Source: an uncultured Dorea sp. (GTDB lineage Bacteria; Bacillota; Clostridia; Lachnospirales; Lachnospiraceae). From it: a stretch of DNA of 64,000 nucleotides. Of this stretch, positions 14,529 through 21,275 are shown in pieces (position 1 is the stretch's first letter; every line of letters begins with the position of its first letter). A program made the translations under genes and the position numbers. Under the pieces are notes generated by a model. It had not been told where the DNA came from. It made no database searches and was given only the letters and a program-made list of their open reading frames with translations. The stretch lies in assembly GCA_910584615.1 (NCBI GenBank), contig CAJUAM010000007.1, forward strand, positions 1 to 64,000, read 5' to 3'.

Positions 14529-14548
14529 GGGGGAAGATACCCCCCCCC
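14529..14548 (-). promoter_or_regulatory. G-run hairpin in a homopolymer tract
   Basis: A run of nine C (plus strand, 14540-14548) faces GGGGG at 14529-14533, so the minus-strand RNA can form a G/C-only stem between two genes. The nine-base run is prone to length change. Confidence 0.5.
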
Positions 14549-14554
14549 TTGTCC

Positions 14555-15646
14555 TTATGCAGCTTTCTTGACTTCTTCCGCATACCGCTCAATCAATTTT
14601 GTTAAATACTCAAGCTTTCCATGCACAACATTTACATCTGTCGATGATTTATTAAGATTCCAGTCATCCCATATTTTCCCGTCAACCTCTGTCTTGTTTC
14701 CATCGTTCACGAACCATTTAAGGAAATTGTTAAAATCTTCATCCTTTTGCCCTGATTCTACAAAAATCTTAAATGATGCTGCAAAGATATGTGCATTTTT
14801 AGAATCGAATAATGCTTTGATTTCCGTTGAATTTTCCAATAAGGCGGTCAATCTTGTAAGTAGCTTATTAATGCTTTCAAAGTCGTAAAGAGTGGCATTT
14901 TCATTCAACCATTTAAAGCCCTGTTTTAAGTCTTTCTTATACTTATTGGGATAGTTGCAAAGTAAAACCATATTTCCCGCAATCCGCTCAAATTTTCCGT
15001 TCACCTTGTCCTTTTTACTGCCTGAGTATACATCTAAGAAAAACCGATTTTCTGTCATGCGCCTTACATCTGTAGCAAAATTTTCAAGAAATGTGAATGC
15101 TTTCTGATAGGAGTTCATGGGCTTATGATTGTTGAATTTCCGCACTAACTTGGAAATATCAATGGTATCACAATCCTGATAAATCACAACCCTGATTTGA
15201 TACTGATCGAATCTGTCCTGTAATTCTTCCGGCAACTGTTCATATGTTTTGTTGCGGATGTCACATTGTACAGCTTCCCACATAATTTCGTTGTCGGCAT
15301 CCCTCTTAACGTTTCCATTCTCATCTAATATTTTCCGCTGATATGTGATCATATGCTCATCAATGTTTTGCGTGATCTTTGTCCCTCCGTATTTGAATAA
15401 GGAAAGCGAACTTGAACGCTGCAGTCCATCAATTATCCACTGTCTTGTTATTCCGTTTGTAATTTCCTCACCTAAAATAATTGGTAGGATATAATCATCT
15501 GTCAGAACTGTTGCTATTAATTCGTTGATCATGTTGTGGTTCCATTGTCCACTTAATCTCTGGCATTCCTGATCTGTGCGGATAGTCTCAGCTTTCATTA
15601 GCTTAAGGTATTGGTCTAAAGAATACGTAAACTCTCTGATCTTCAT
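14555..15646 (-). CDS. DUF262-type (ParB/GmrSD-like) protein
   Basis: A 363-residue protein. Its N-terminal part matches the DUF262 fold (ECQRLSGQWNHNMINELIATVLTDDYILPIILGE, then IIDGLQRSSSLSLF). The DGxQR signature is present as DGLQR; in GmrS and related NTP-dependent nucleases it belongs to the active site. A DUF1524-type HNH partner domain is not present, so it is DUF262-only. AGGAGG precedes the ATG. Roles range from restriction of modified DNA to partition-like DNA binding. Confidence 0.7.
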   Translation of the reverse strand: MKIREFTYSLDQYLKLMKAETIRTDQECQRLSGQWNHNMINELIATVLTDDYILPIILGEEITNGITRQWIIDGLQRSSSLSLFKYGGTKITQNIDEHMITYQRKILDENGNVKRDADNEIMWEAVQCDIRNKTYEQLPEELQDRFDQYQIRVVIYQDCDTIDISKLVRKFNNHKPMNSYQKAFTFLENFATDVRRMTENRFFLDVYSGSKKDKVNGKFERIAGNMVLLCNYPNKYKKDLKQGFKWLNENATLYDFESINKLLTRLTALLENSTEIKALFDSKNAHIFAASFKIFVESGQKDEDFNNFLKWFVNDGNKTEVDGKIWDDWNLNKSSTDVNVVHGKLEYLTKLIERYAEEVKKAA

Positions 15647-15658
15647 AAAATTTTCCTC

Positions 15659-16240
15659 CTAAAATAACATTTTTACGTTTTCGTAGCTTCTCATGATCTG
15701 CATGTTGCTTGTATAATCTCTTTCCGACAATTCTAATATCTCCCGTATCTCATAAGGTTCGTATCCATCCATTATCAAGTTTAAGATATTTATCTGCTGC
15801 CTTGATAACTTTGATATATACTGCTGTATTTTGTCCTGATACTGTTCTTTTTCCTGTCGCTTGACAACTTCATTAAATGTATCAAAGTCAGATGGTATAA
15901 CTTCCATTAAGCTGCTCTTGTCTTCATCCTCATTTACCGAATCCAATGATGTTGCAAGCTGATTCAAGATTCTTTTATGTCTATGCCTTTTTGTTAATTC
16001 CGACTTGAATTTCTTTTGTAAGCATGTATGAAGGAATCCCTCAAAGCAAACTCCGTTATCCGGATTATAGGAATTGTATGCCTGCCATAATGTCAGGTTT
16101 GCGAGTGAATAAAAATCATCATAATCAGCTTTTGCTAATGGCTCATTAAACCTTAAAAAGATTGACTTTGACATCCTTTTCAGCTTCTTCATATCGTTTT
16201 CGCAATATGGCTGTAATATTGATAAGTCTTTATCGCCCAT
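15659..16240 (-). CDS. Sigma-70-like RNA polymerase sigma factor
   Basis: A 193-residue protein with sigma region 2 (DDFYSLANLTLWQAYNSYNPDNGVCFEGFLHTCL, about 40-75). After a linker comes a region-4-like helix-turn-helix (KLSRQQINILNLIMDGYEPYEIREILELSERDYTS). It fits the small sigma factors found on Clostridia mobile elements. It may direct RNA polymerase to the element's own promoters. It is 13 bases upstream of the DUF262-like gene and clearly co-transcribed with it. Confidence 0.75.
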   Translation of the reverse strand: MGDKDLSILQPYCENDMKKLKRMSKSIFLRFNEPLAKADYDDFYSLANLTLWQAYNSYNPDNGVCFEGFLHTCLQKKFKSELTKRHRHKRILNQLATSLDSVNEDEDKSSLMEVIPSDFDTFNEVVKRQEKEQYQDKIQQYISKLSRQQINILNLIMDGYEPYEIREILELSERDYTSNMQIMRSYENVKMLF

Positions 16241-16320
16241 AGCCTTACCCCTTTCTTGAATTGTGTTCTGTAATGAATATTGATAATTTGCTTTATTTCA
16301 ATGGCCTATTGAAAAGGATG

Positions 16321-16341
16321 TGTAGGGATTCGAACCCTACA
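16321..16341 (-). promoter_or_regulatory. Intercistronic hairpin with a tRNA T-arm-like loop
   Basis: Perfect 7-bp stem TGTAGGG/CCCTACA around the 7-base loop TTCGAAT, exactly the loop of a tRNA T-arm. An outer GGAT/ATCC pair is possible, but no anticodon or D-arm can be drawn, so I do not call a tRNA. It lies between the 51-aa gene and the sigma-factor gene. Confidence 0.5.
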
Positions 16342-16374
16342 GAAACCATTCACCCTGAGTTTATGTATCCTTAC

Positions 16375-16530
16375 TTATGCGTTATTTGCTTTTACAAGCT
16401 TCTTATCATCAGCCCATTTGACGGAACCGCCTTTAAACTTGAGATTGGGCTGTAATACTGCCGAATGACCTACCCTTGTAACAACTCCCTTTTCGGTCTT
16501 AACTGCAAAATTTACTGTCTGTTTCTTCAT
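16375..16530 (-). CDS. Small basic protein, 51 aa
   Basis: Fifty-one residues (MKKQTVNFAVKTEKGVVTRVGHSAVLQPNLKFKGG...) starting at ATG with GGAGG 8 bases upstream. It is lysine-rich and likely a small beta-rich protein. It lies in the same leftward run as the 73-aa and 93-aa genes. I do not recognise it. Confidence 0.5.
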   Translation of the reverse strand: MKKQTVNFAVKTEKGVVTRVGHSAVLQPNLKFKGGSVKWADDKKLVKANNA

Positions 16531-16543
16531 GGTGTTTACCTCC

Positions 16544-16765
16544 TTATATGTGGAATGTGTTTTCTCTTAATCTTGTGGCATATCTGCTTTCAGGATGTTT
16601 CCTTAAAGCTTGTGTCCAGCTGTTACGGCCTTTGTAACCATAGGCGTTAGCTACAATTGAACAACATAAGCGGATAACAAGATCAACCGGAAAGTTTTCT
16701 GGGTGTTCTGTTGCCTTCTGTCTGATCTCTTCAATCTGATCAAGTAATTCTAATTCTTTATTCAT
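16544..16765 (-). CDS. Hypothetical protein, 73 aa
   Basis: Start taken at MNKELELLDQIEEIR after AAAGGGG. A helical protein ending ...NSWTQALRKHPESRYATRLRENTFHI. The family is unknown to me. It is 13 bases from the next gene, so it sits in one transcript with the small basic protein and the sigma factor. Confidence 0.5.
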   Translation of the reverse strand: MNKELELLDQIEEIRQKATEHPENFPVDLVIRLCCSIVANAYGYKGRNSWTQALRKHPESRYATRLRENTFHI

Positions 16766-16816
16766 AGTCTGATCCCCTTTCTTTTGACTACCTCCCACCG
16801 TCACCGATGGGAACGC

Positions 16817-16850
16817 TCACGGCTTAAAGTCCTGTTTATAGTTGCCGTGA
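16817..16850 (-). promoter_or_regulatory. Intercistronic hairpin 6
   Basis: Seven-bp arms TCACGGC/GCCGTGA with a 20-base loop, between the 93-aa and 73-aa genes. No T-run follows. Confidence 0.45.
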
Positions 16851-16858
16851 CAACTTCG

Positions 16859-17140
16859 TTATTTGATTCTTAATACCTTGAAACTTGTAACCTTTTCAAA
16901 TGGCTTTAAGTCCTCGCCTAGAATCTCACTCAGCTTTGATTTATCTAAGGTTGTCCGGCTCTGAGGTTTATAAGTGATCTTTGCCGTGTCGGTGATCTCT
17001 GTATCAATCTCTTTTTCGGTCATGTAAGAAATAATTTCACGCTCAACCGCCTTTAATTCGTTTTCAAGCTCTTCTTTCATAGTCTTTAGACTTCTTAATT
17101 CCTGAACTTTGTTTTCTAACTCACTTTTTGTTATACACAT
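16859..17140 (-). CDS. Coiled-coil protein, 93 aa
   Basis: Starts at MCITKSELENKVQELRSLKTM after AGGAGATTAGAGG. The first 50 residues form a strong coiled coil (LEDM/ELENKVQELRSLKTMKEELENELKAVEREI). The rest (DTAKITYKPQSRTTLDKSKLSEILGEDLKPFEKVTSFKVLRIK) is the beta-plus-helix tail seen in Gp157-like and other phage accessory proteins. No firm assignment can be made. Confidence 0.5.
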   Translation of the reverse strand: MCITKSELENKVQELRSLKTMKEELENELKAVEREIISYMTEKEIDTEITDTAKITYKPQSRTTLDKSKLSEILGEDLKPFEKVTSFKVLRIK

Positions 17141-17292
17141 ATCCTCTAATCTCCTTTTCTTATTTAGTGGCAACCCTTAAAGAATCTTCTGGACTATTAT
17201 CTACGCTCGGACGATTCACCAGTATATTGCTTTAAGTTTATGAGTGCTTTCGGCTTACTCGGTTGCATTATGTAGGATGTTTTATTATCCCG

Positions 17293-17311
17293 ACCGCCTT
17301 TATTTGGCGGT
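17293..17311 (-). promoter_or_regulatory. Intercistronic hairpin 7
   Basis: Six-bp arms ACCGCC/GGCGGT with a 7-base loop, downstream of the 60-aa gene. No T-run follows on the minus strand. Confidence 0.4.
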
Positions 17312-17344
17312 TTCGTCTTAATCTTCAAAGACTCATCAGGGGAT

Positions 17345-17527
17345 TTATCTTGCAATCATGTTTGATAATTGTATAAGTTGTGAAACTGATAAATGATCAA
17401 TTACTATGTTGCCGTCTCTATCGCAAATTTCATATTGATCATTGTAAGGATCTGTCATATTGCAGGTGTAATAACCTTTTTCATATAGTTTGTTTTGCGC
17501 TTCTTTTATTTCTTTTTCAAATAACAT
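17345..17527 (-). CDS. Hypothetical protein, 60 aa
   Basis: MLFEKEIKEAQNKLYEKGYYTCNMTDPYNDQYEICDRDGNIVIDHLSVSQL..., preceded by AAAGGAGG. Clear translation signals, small and acidic. No family recognised. It is the first gene of the long leftward run that extends to 14 kb, and it diverges from the XRE regulator at 17890. Confidence 0.5.
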   Translation of the reverse strand: MLFEKEIKEAQNKLYEKGYYTCNMTDPYNDQYEICDRDGNIVIDHLSVSQLIQLSNMIAR

Positions 17528-17740
17528 ATTGTCTACCTCCTTTTATTGTGGTTGCGTTGATATAGGTGGAATCATTTACCACAATGGCTAATTTGCTTTG
17601 AAGCTACACTCTTATTTTAAGTGATTAGCCTGTATCGGATTTTCACCTTGCAAGTATTCAGCCGCTTGCAATCGCTGTTTTCGGAACTTAAGCCCCCGAT
17701 AACCGGGCTGTTTGGTCTGTTTTGTTTGACCTTGTAAGTG

Positions 17741-17830
17741 TATTGTACACATTTATGTACTTATTTTCAATTGGCAAAGTACACAAAAGAATACTTTTAT
17801 TTTTGTTGAAAGTACACTAAAGTATACAGT
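17741..17830. repeat. Cluster of AGTACAC-type half-sites upstream of the XRE gene
   Basis: GTACAC, GTACTT, AGTACAC, TACTTT, AGTACACT and AGTATAC occur within 90 bases (about 17745, 17757, 17778, 17792, 17811, 17821). They alternate in orientation and suggest multiple operator sites. A similar set lies downstream of the gene. Confidence 0.6.
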
Positions 17831-17840
17831 AATTATATTA

Positions 17841-17869
17841 TTGACATTACGAACACAATAATGTACAAT
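17841..17869 (+). promoter_or_regulatory. Consensus promoter of the XRE regulator
   Basis: TTGACA (17841-17846), 17 bases, TACAAT (17864-17869), then GCGGAGG before the ATG at 17890. The -10 lies inside a TGTACA word, so a protein binding the nearby AGTACAC sites could also occlude it. Confidence 0.75.
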
Positions 17870-17889
17870 AATATTGCGGAGGTGTCTTT

Positions 17890-18123
17890 ATGGGAGAACG
17901 TGAAAAACAATACAGCGGAAGTATCAGCTATAAAAAGTTATTTGACTTAATGGAACAAAGAAATATAAAAAAAAGAGATTTGAGAGAAAAATATAAGATT
18001 TCACCTACAATTGTAAACAGATTAAATAATAATACAAATGTTGCGGTAGATACCATTATGTATTTATGTGAGATTTTAAGTTGTCAACCATCTGATATAA
18101 TGGAATACATACCAGATAAATAA
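17890..18123 (+). CDS. XRE-family transcription regulator, 77 aa
   Basis: A single cro/CI-type helix-turn-helix (YKKLFDLMEQRNIKKRDLREKYKISPTIVNRLNNNTNVAVDTIMYLCEIL) that ends with the CQPSDIMEYIPD motif common in HTH_26 regulators. It has no second domain. A consensus promoter precedes it, and AGTACAC-type repeats flank it on both sides, so autoregulation is very likely. It sits where the gene direction of the element switches (leftward below 17.5 kb, rightward here) and may be the main switch for that region. Confidence 0.85.
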   Translation: MGEREKQYSGSISYKKLFDLMEQRNIKKRDLREKYKISPTIVNRLNNNTNVAVDTIMYLCEILSCQPSDIMEYIPDK

Positions 18124-18243
18124 TTTTAATTGTATATTTATATAGTTTGTTTAGTACACTTTTATATACTTTTAACAATTTTAATTGTATATTTTTGTGT
18201 ACTTTTATTATTGATTTTTAAGTATATTTTAGTGTACTATTAT
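18124..18243. repeat. Second AGTACAC repeat cluster plus a direct repeat
   Basis: Downstream of the XRE gene lie AGTACACTTTTA, ATACTTTTAA, GTGTACTTTTA, AAGTATATTTTA and AGTGTACTA. The words AATTTTAATTGTATATTT at 18122 and 18178 form a direct repeat 56 bases apart. It could be an operator array or an AT-rich origin-like region. Confidence 0.55.
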
Positions 18244-18264
18244 CTCAACACCTAAACAAAAGCA

Positions 18265-18700
18265 CCTTGATAATTGAATAGACTTTACATCCCCCATGTG
18301 ATATACTTACTACTATAAAGATAACGGGATTATGAAAAAGGGAGTGATAAAATGGCATTGACAAATGAAGATTTATTAGCAATCTCTCAGCTATTGGACG
18401 TTAAATTAAAAGCTGAATTAGAACCACTAAAAATTGACTTGCAAAGTACAAAAGATGAAGTCCATCAAATAAAACTGTATCAAGAAAATGTAATTTTACC
18501 ACGATTGCAAACAATCGAATCTTGTTACACCGATACATATAACAGATATAAAACTTATGCTGAAAAGATGGAAGCCGCTTTTGCCGACATTGAAATCCTT
18601 AAAAAGGTTGTGACAGACCACAGCGAAAAGCTACAAAAGATTTCATAACAACTGCATACTTATATCACCAAAGGGTGTAAAGTCTATTGAATTATCAAGG
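18265..18700. mobile_element. 436-bp unit bounded by ~41-bp inverted repeats
   Basis: The left end 18265-18305 and the reverse complement of 18661-18700 share 24 of their outer 25 bases (CCTTGATAATT, then AATAGACTTTACA, differing at one central base). They also share GTGATATA at the inner ends. The similarity continues outside as AAAGC/GCTTT. The unit encloses a single 98-aa gene. It looks like a small non-autonomous element or cassette. The left arm may carry promoter elements and the right arm carries a terminator. No certain target duplication was seen. Confidence 0.6.
18352..18648 (+). CDS. Small coiled-coil protein inside the inverted-repeat unit
   Basis: Ninety-eight residues, MALTNEDLLAISQLLDVKLKAELEPLKIDL..., preceded by GGGAGTG. 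Almost wholly helical with heptad spacing (LKIDLQSTKDEVHQIKLYQENVILPRLQTIESC). This resembles a family of short coiled-coil proteins of unknown function that are common in Lachnospiraceae. It is exactly enclosed by long inverted repeats, so it may be the passenger, or the useful gene, of a mobile unit. Confidence 0.65.
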   Translation: MALTNEDLLAISQLLDVKLKAELEPLKIDLQSTKDEVHQIKLYQENVILPRLQTIESCYTDTYNRYKTYAEKMEAAFADIEILKKVVTDHSEKLQKIS

Positions 18701-18717
18701 GCTTTACATCTTTTTTA
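18674..18717 (+). terminator. Terminator in the right arm of the inverted-repeat unit
   Basis: Stem GGTGTAAAG/CTTTACATC (one G-U pair) followed by TTTTTT, directly after the 98-aa gene. Confidence 0.65.
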
Positions 18718-18735
18718 TTTATGGAGGTTGAGTAT

Positions 18736-19254
18736 ATGAAGACATATTTTAGTAATGTACAGACATTGGACGAACTCAGGAAACAATACAGAGACTTGCT
18801 AAAGAAGTATCACCCTGATAACGGCGGTTCAGAAGAAGAGACAAAAGCAATCAACATTGAGTATGAAAGATTATTCAAGATATTAAAGGATAAGCATACA
18901 AGACAGCAGGACACAACAGACAATAATACAAATAATAAATCATCATTTGACAACATGCGGTACAACTTTGAAGAGGATGAACTATTAAGGGAAATGCTGC
19001 AAAAGGTCATTCACTTATCAGACATCACAATTGAGATCATAGGTAACTGGTTATGGATCAGCGGTAACACATACCAGTACCGGAAAGAATTTAAAGACCT
19101 TGGTTTTAAGTTCGCTAGTCAGAAAAAGTCATGGTATTGGCACTCTGACGCTTTTCGTAAAAGAAGCCACAGGAAATTAAGTATGGACGATATCCGAAAT
19201 TATTATGGCAGTACGGAAGTCGAGACAGAGAAACGGAAACGAATTGGGGCATAG
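18736..19254 (+). CDS. J-domain-like (DnaJ) protein
   Basis: Residues 5-50 are a short J domain with the HPD tripeptide (KKYHPDNGGSEEETKAINIEYERLFKIL), which stimulates the ATPase of DnaK-type chaperones. A linker follows, then a C-terminal domain (IEIIGNWLWISGNTYQYRKEFKDLGFKFASQKKSWYW) that recurs with J domains on Firmicutes plasmids and phages. The start is the ATG 8 bases after GGAGG. It probably recruits host DnaK to an element process such as replication. Confidence 0.85.
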   Translation: MKTYFSNVQTLDELRKQYRDLLKKYHPDNGGSEEETKAINIEYERLFKILKDKHTRQQDTTDNNTNNKSSFDNMRYNFEEDELLREMLQKVIHLSDITIEIIGNWLWISGNTYQYRKEFKDLGFKFASQKKSWYWHSDAFRKRSHRKLSMDDIRNYYGSTEVETEKRKRIGA

Positions 19255-19263
19255 AACTTATAA

Positions 19264-19289
19264 AGGGTGTGGCTAATAGGTTGCACCCT
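19264..19289 (+). promoter_or_regulatory. Intercistronic hairpin 8
   Basis: Arms AGGGTG/CACCCT with a 14-base loop, between the J-domain gene and the lipoprotein gene; no T-run. It matches the pattern of intergenic hairpins on the other strand. Confidence 0.45.
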
Positions 19290-19321
19290 CACAATATATT
19301 AACAGTAAAGGAGATTGAAAG

Positions 19322-19801
19322 ATGAAAAACAGAATGGTTAAAATGATCATGGCAACTATGACAACAGTATTATTAGTAGGTTGTAACAGTATCACAGTAA
19401 GAGGGCAACAAGACAGTATTAAAGCGAATAATATGGGTAGTATGCTAGGTAATATAGTCAGCAGTATAACAGATAACATAACAGTAAGTAATGAAGCAAT
19501 GGCAGCAGGACATAGCTTGCATGGATGGGATAATACAGAGATATACTTCACACGCACACAAAAGGATTATGACGCAATGACAGAAGTATTAGAAAACAGA
19601 AACGGCAAGATTATCATTGAAGTGATAGAGGCTACTGTATTAGATGATGAGGGTAACGGCTCTGATCAGTTTGGATTTTATGTGAAGTATGATTCAAAGC
19701 GGTTTTCAAAAGGCGATAAGGTACAGAGCGTATTTGTGTACAACCCTGATACGAATTATATTGACGATATCTTGTATAGGATTGATACTTTGATTAAATG
19801 A
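19322..19801 (+). CDS. Putative lipoprotein, 159 aa
   Basis: A type II signal peptide with lipobox LLVGC (about residues 17-21) predicts export and lipid attachment at Cys21. The mature part includes IYFTRTQKDYDAMTEVLENRNGKIIIEVIEATVLDDEGNG and KGDKVQSVFVYNPDTNYIDDILYRIDTL. I do not recognise the domain. AAAGGAG lies upstream. Its lipobox resembles that of the lipoprotein at 20142, the only other exported protein nearby. Confidence 0.75.
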   Translation: MKNRMVKMIMATMTTVLLVGCNSITVRGQQDSIKANNMGSMLGNIVSSITDNITVSNEAMAAGHSLHGWDNTEIYFTRTQKDYDAMTEVLENRNGKIIIEVIEATVLDDEGNGSDQFGFYVKYDSKRFSKGDKVQSVFVYNPDTNYIDDILYRIDTLIK

Positions 19802-19838
19802 TAGTGTGTGATTTGATGGTAGGATAATCGTAAAAAAT

Positions 19839-19877
19839 AAGCCTTGGCAGATTAGATAATACAGTCTGTCAAGGCTT
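19839..19877 (+). terminator. Strong intrinsic terminator of the J-domain/lipoprotein operon
   Basis: Thirteen-bp arms AAGCCTTGGCAGA/TCTGTCAAGGCTT (one G-T pair) followed by TAATTTT. Confidence 0.75.
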
Positions 19878-19881
19878 TAAT

Positions 19882-20141
19882 TTTATGCTTATGTAGTGGC
19901 TTTATTTTGCGTTTTAAGGGTATTTCTCGGCTTTTGTGGGTGTAGGTGTATTCTTGTTGGGTGATTGTGTTTTAATTCAAAATAAGAGCCAATTTCGCTT
20001 GTTTTTGGCTTATCTATGGGGTTGTTGTGCCGCATGGGTATAGGGGGTATATTACATTAGTAAAATCTGAGCTTGATCACCAAACCCGTGCATGTGTTGT
20101 ATCCACATGTCAAGCCTATTTTTCAAGGCACCGAACTAATA
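19882..20141. other. Gene-free G/T-rich stretch
   Basis: About 260 bases between two convergent genes. The plus strand from 19,890 to 20,075 is strongly G/T-rich (for example TTTTGTGGGTGTAGGTG). A short hairpin, AAGAGCCAA...TTGGCTTAT near 19,984-20,014, may be a second terminator. No coding frame of use was seen. Confidence 0.5.
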
Positions 20142-20513
20142 TTAATCTTCAAAAAATTCTTTCAATATTCCTAAAGAACTTTCGATTTCTTGCTCTCCAT
20201 CTACCATACACATATCATTTGCTATCAAAAGAATCGTTTGTTCCATTAGTTTGTCTGAATAATACTTTTCATCTAACGTCCCATCATCCTTTTCTTCCGT
20301 ACAAATCTCTAATCCCATATTTCCTAATTCGGTTATTTCGTCCACCGCCTCCCGTCTACTTATATCTCCGTCCAAAAATTCTTCAGTAATTTTCACAGCT
20401 TTTTGCCCCACTTCATACATTTCGTTACTTATACCTTCTGGAATTTTCTTTTCACATCCCACCAAAAGCATAAAAGCCATCACAAAAACAAACACTATTC
20501 TAAGTTGTTTCAT
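20142..20513 (-). CDS. Putative lipoprotein, 123 aa
   Basis: A lipoprotein signal (RIVFVFVMAFMLLVGCEKK) with Cys20 as the anchor. The mature protein is acidic and helical (TEEFLDGDISRREAVDEITELGNMG). It resembles no domain I know. Its start overlaps the end of the 82-aa gene by 4 bases, so the two are translated together. Confidence 0.7.
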   Translation of the reverse strand: MKQLRIVFVFVMAFMLLVGCEKKIPEGISNEMYEVGQKAVKITEEFLDGDISRREAVDEITELGNMGLEICTEEKDDGTLDEKYYSDKLMEQTILLIANDMCMVDGEQEIESSLGILKEFFED

Positions 20514-20758
20514 CCTCTACCTCCCTCACACTTCCCAATCTTCCTCAGAATCCCTCGAAACATCCGATCCTTCAGTAAATACATTTTATCACGTTTCACT
20601 GGAAAATCACACATAAAATCAGGATTATCGTCAAAAAATTTTTCCTGCTCTTCATCGGACAAATGTATCGCAAATTCCTCATAAAAATCAAGATCATCGC
20701 CAAAAATAAAATTCAGAAACTTTATACATTGCTCTGTTTTCATATTCACGCTTTGCAT
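20510..20758 (-). CDS. Hypothetical acidic protein, 82 aa
   Basis: Start at MQSVNMKTEQCIKFLNFIFGDDL after GAAGGTGGTG. Very acidic (EEFAIHLSDEEQEKFFDDNPDF). It overlaps the downstream lipoprotein gene by 4 bases. No family recognised. It diverges from an XRE regulator across an operator-like palindrome. Confidence 0.5.
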   Translation of the reverse strand: MQSVNMKTEQCIKFLNFIFGDDLDFYEEFAIHLSDEEQEKFFDDNPDFMCDFPVKRDKMYLLKDRMFRGILRKIGKCEGGRG

Positions 20759-20787
20759 CCATTCACCACCTTCAGATACAAACAATT

Positions 20788-20838
20788 ATAGTCGTGTTGC
20801 GACTATTTTTCAATAGTCATATCAAGACTTTTTATAAT
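20788..20838. promoter_or_regulatory. Operator-like palindromes and -10 box of the XRE gene at 20870
   Basis: Perfect 7-bp palindrome ATAGTCG/CGACTAT at 20788-20806, then further ATAGTC (20813) and GACTTT (20827), then TATAAT at 20833-20838. Spaced GACTAT words between divergent genes suit an autoregulated repressor. Confidence 0.6.
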
Positions 20839-20869
20839 AAATACAGAATTTGGCTATGAGGTATCAATT

Positions 20870-21103
20870 ATGGTTTACGAAAACATTCGCAATCTCAGAG
20901 AAGACAACGATAAAACACAAAAAGAAATAGCTGATTACCTGAATGTAAAACAAACCACATATTCTAAATATGAATTAGGTAAAATCAACATCCCCATAGA
21001 TGTATTTATAAAATTAGCTGATTATTACAATGTAAGCACCGACTATCTGCTCAATAGAACGAACGTCAAACAGCCATATCCAAAACCACAACGTAATAAA
21101 TAA
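20870..21103 (+). CDS. XRE-family transcription regulator, 77 aa
   Basis: A cro/CI-type helix-turn-helix (IRNLREDNDKTQKEIADYLNVKQTTYSKYELGKINIPIDVFIKLADYYNVSTDYLL), the standard SinR-like small regulator. It is divergent from the acidic protein and lipoprotein pair, with ATAGTC/GACTAT operators between them. A broken paralogue lies just downstream. Confidence 0.85.
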   Translation: MVYENIRNLREDNDKTQKEIADYLNVKQTTYSKYELGKINIPIDVFIKLADYYNVSTDYLLNRTNVKQPYPKPQRNK

Positions 21104-21114
21104 TCATTTAAAAT

Positions 21115-21234
21115 GAACTTGGCAAAACACGTATTCCTGTTGATGCCCTGATTAAGCTTGCCAAATTCTATGATGTGGATATGGATTATATCTGCGGCGT
21201 AAGTGGGATACGGGATAGGTTTCCGGTGGGGTAA
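21115..21234 (+). pseudogene. C-terminal fragment of a second XRE regulator
   Basis: Thirty-nine codons reading ELGKTRIPVDALIKLAKFYDVDMDYICGV and onward to a stop, without a start codon or ribosome site. They align with the second half of the regulator at 20870 (YELGKINIPIDVFIKLADYYNVSTDYLL). It begins 11 bases after the stop codon of that gene. Its G/C-richer third positions differ from the neighbouring copy, so it is probably a remnant of another regulator into which the present gene was recombined. Confidence 0.75.
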
Positions 21235-21275
21235 AATGACAGGATAAAAATGTATGAATTTTATATTGCTACCAT

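Noticed and set aside
16311..16370. A tRNA gene
   Set aside because: Only the T-arm and a partial acceptor are present; no anticodon loop or D-arm can be drawn, and the length is too short.
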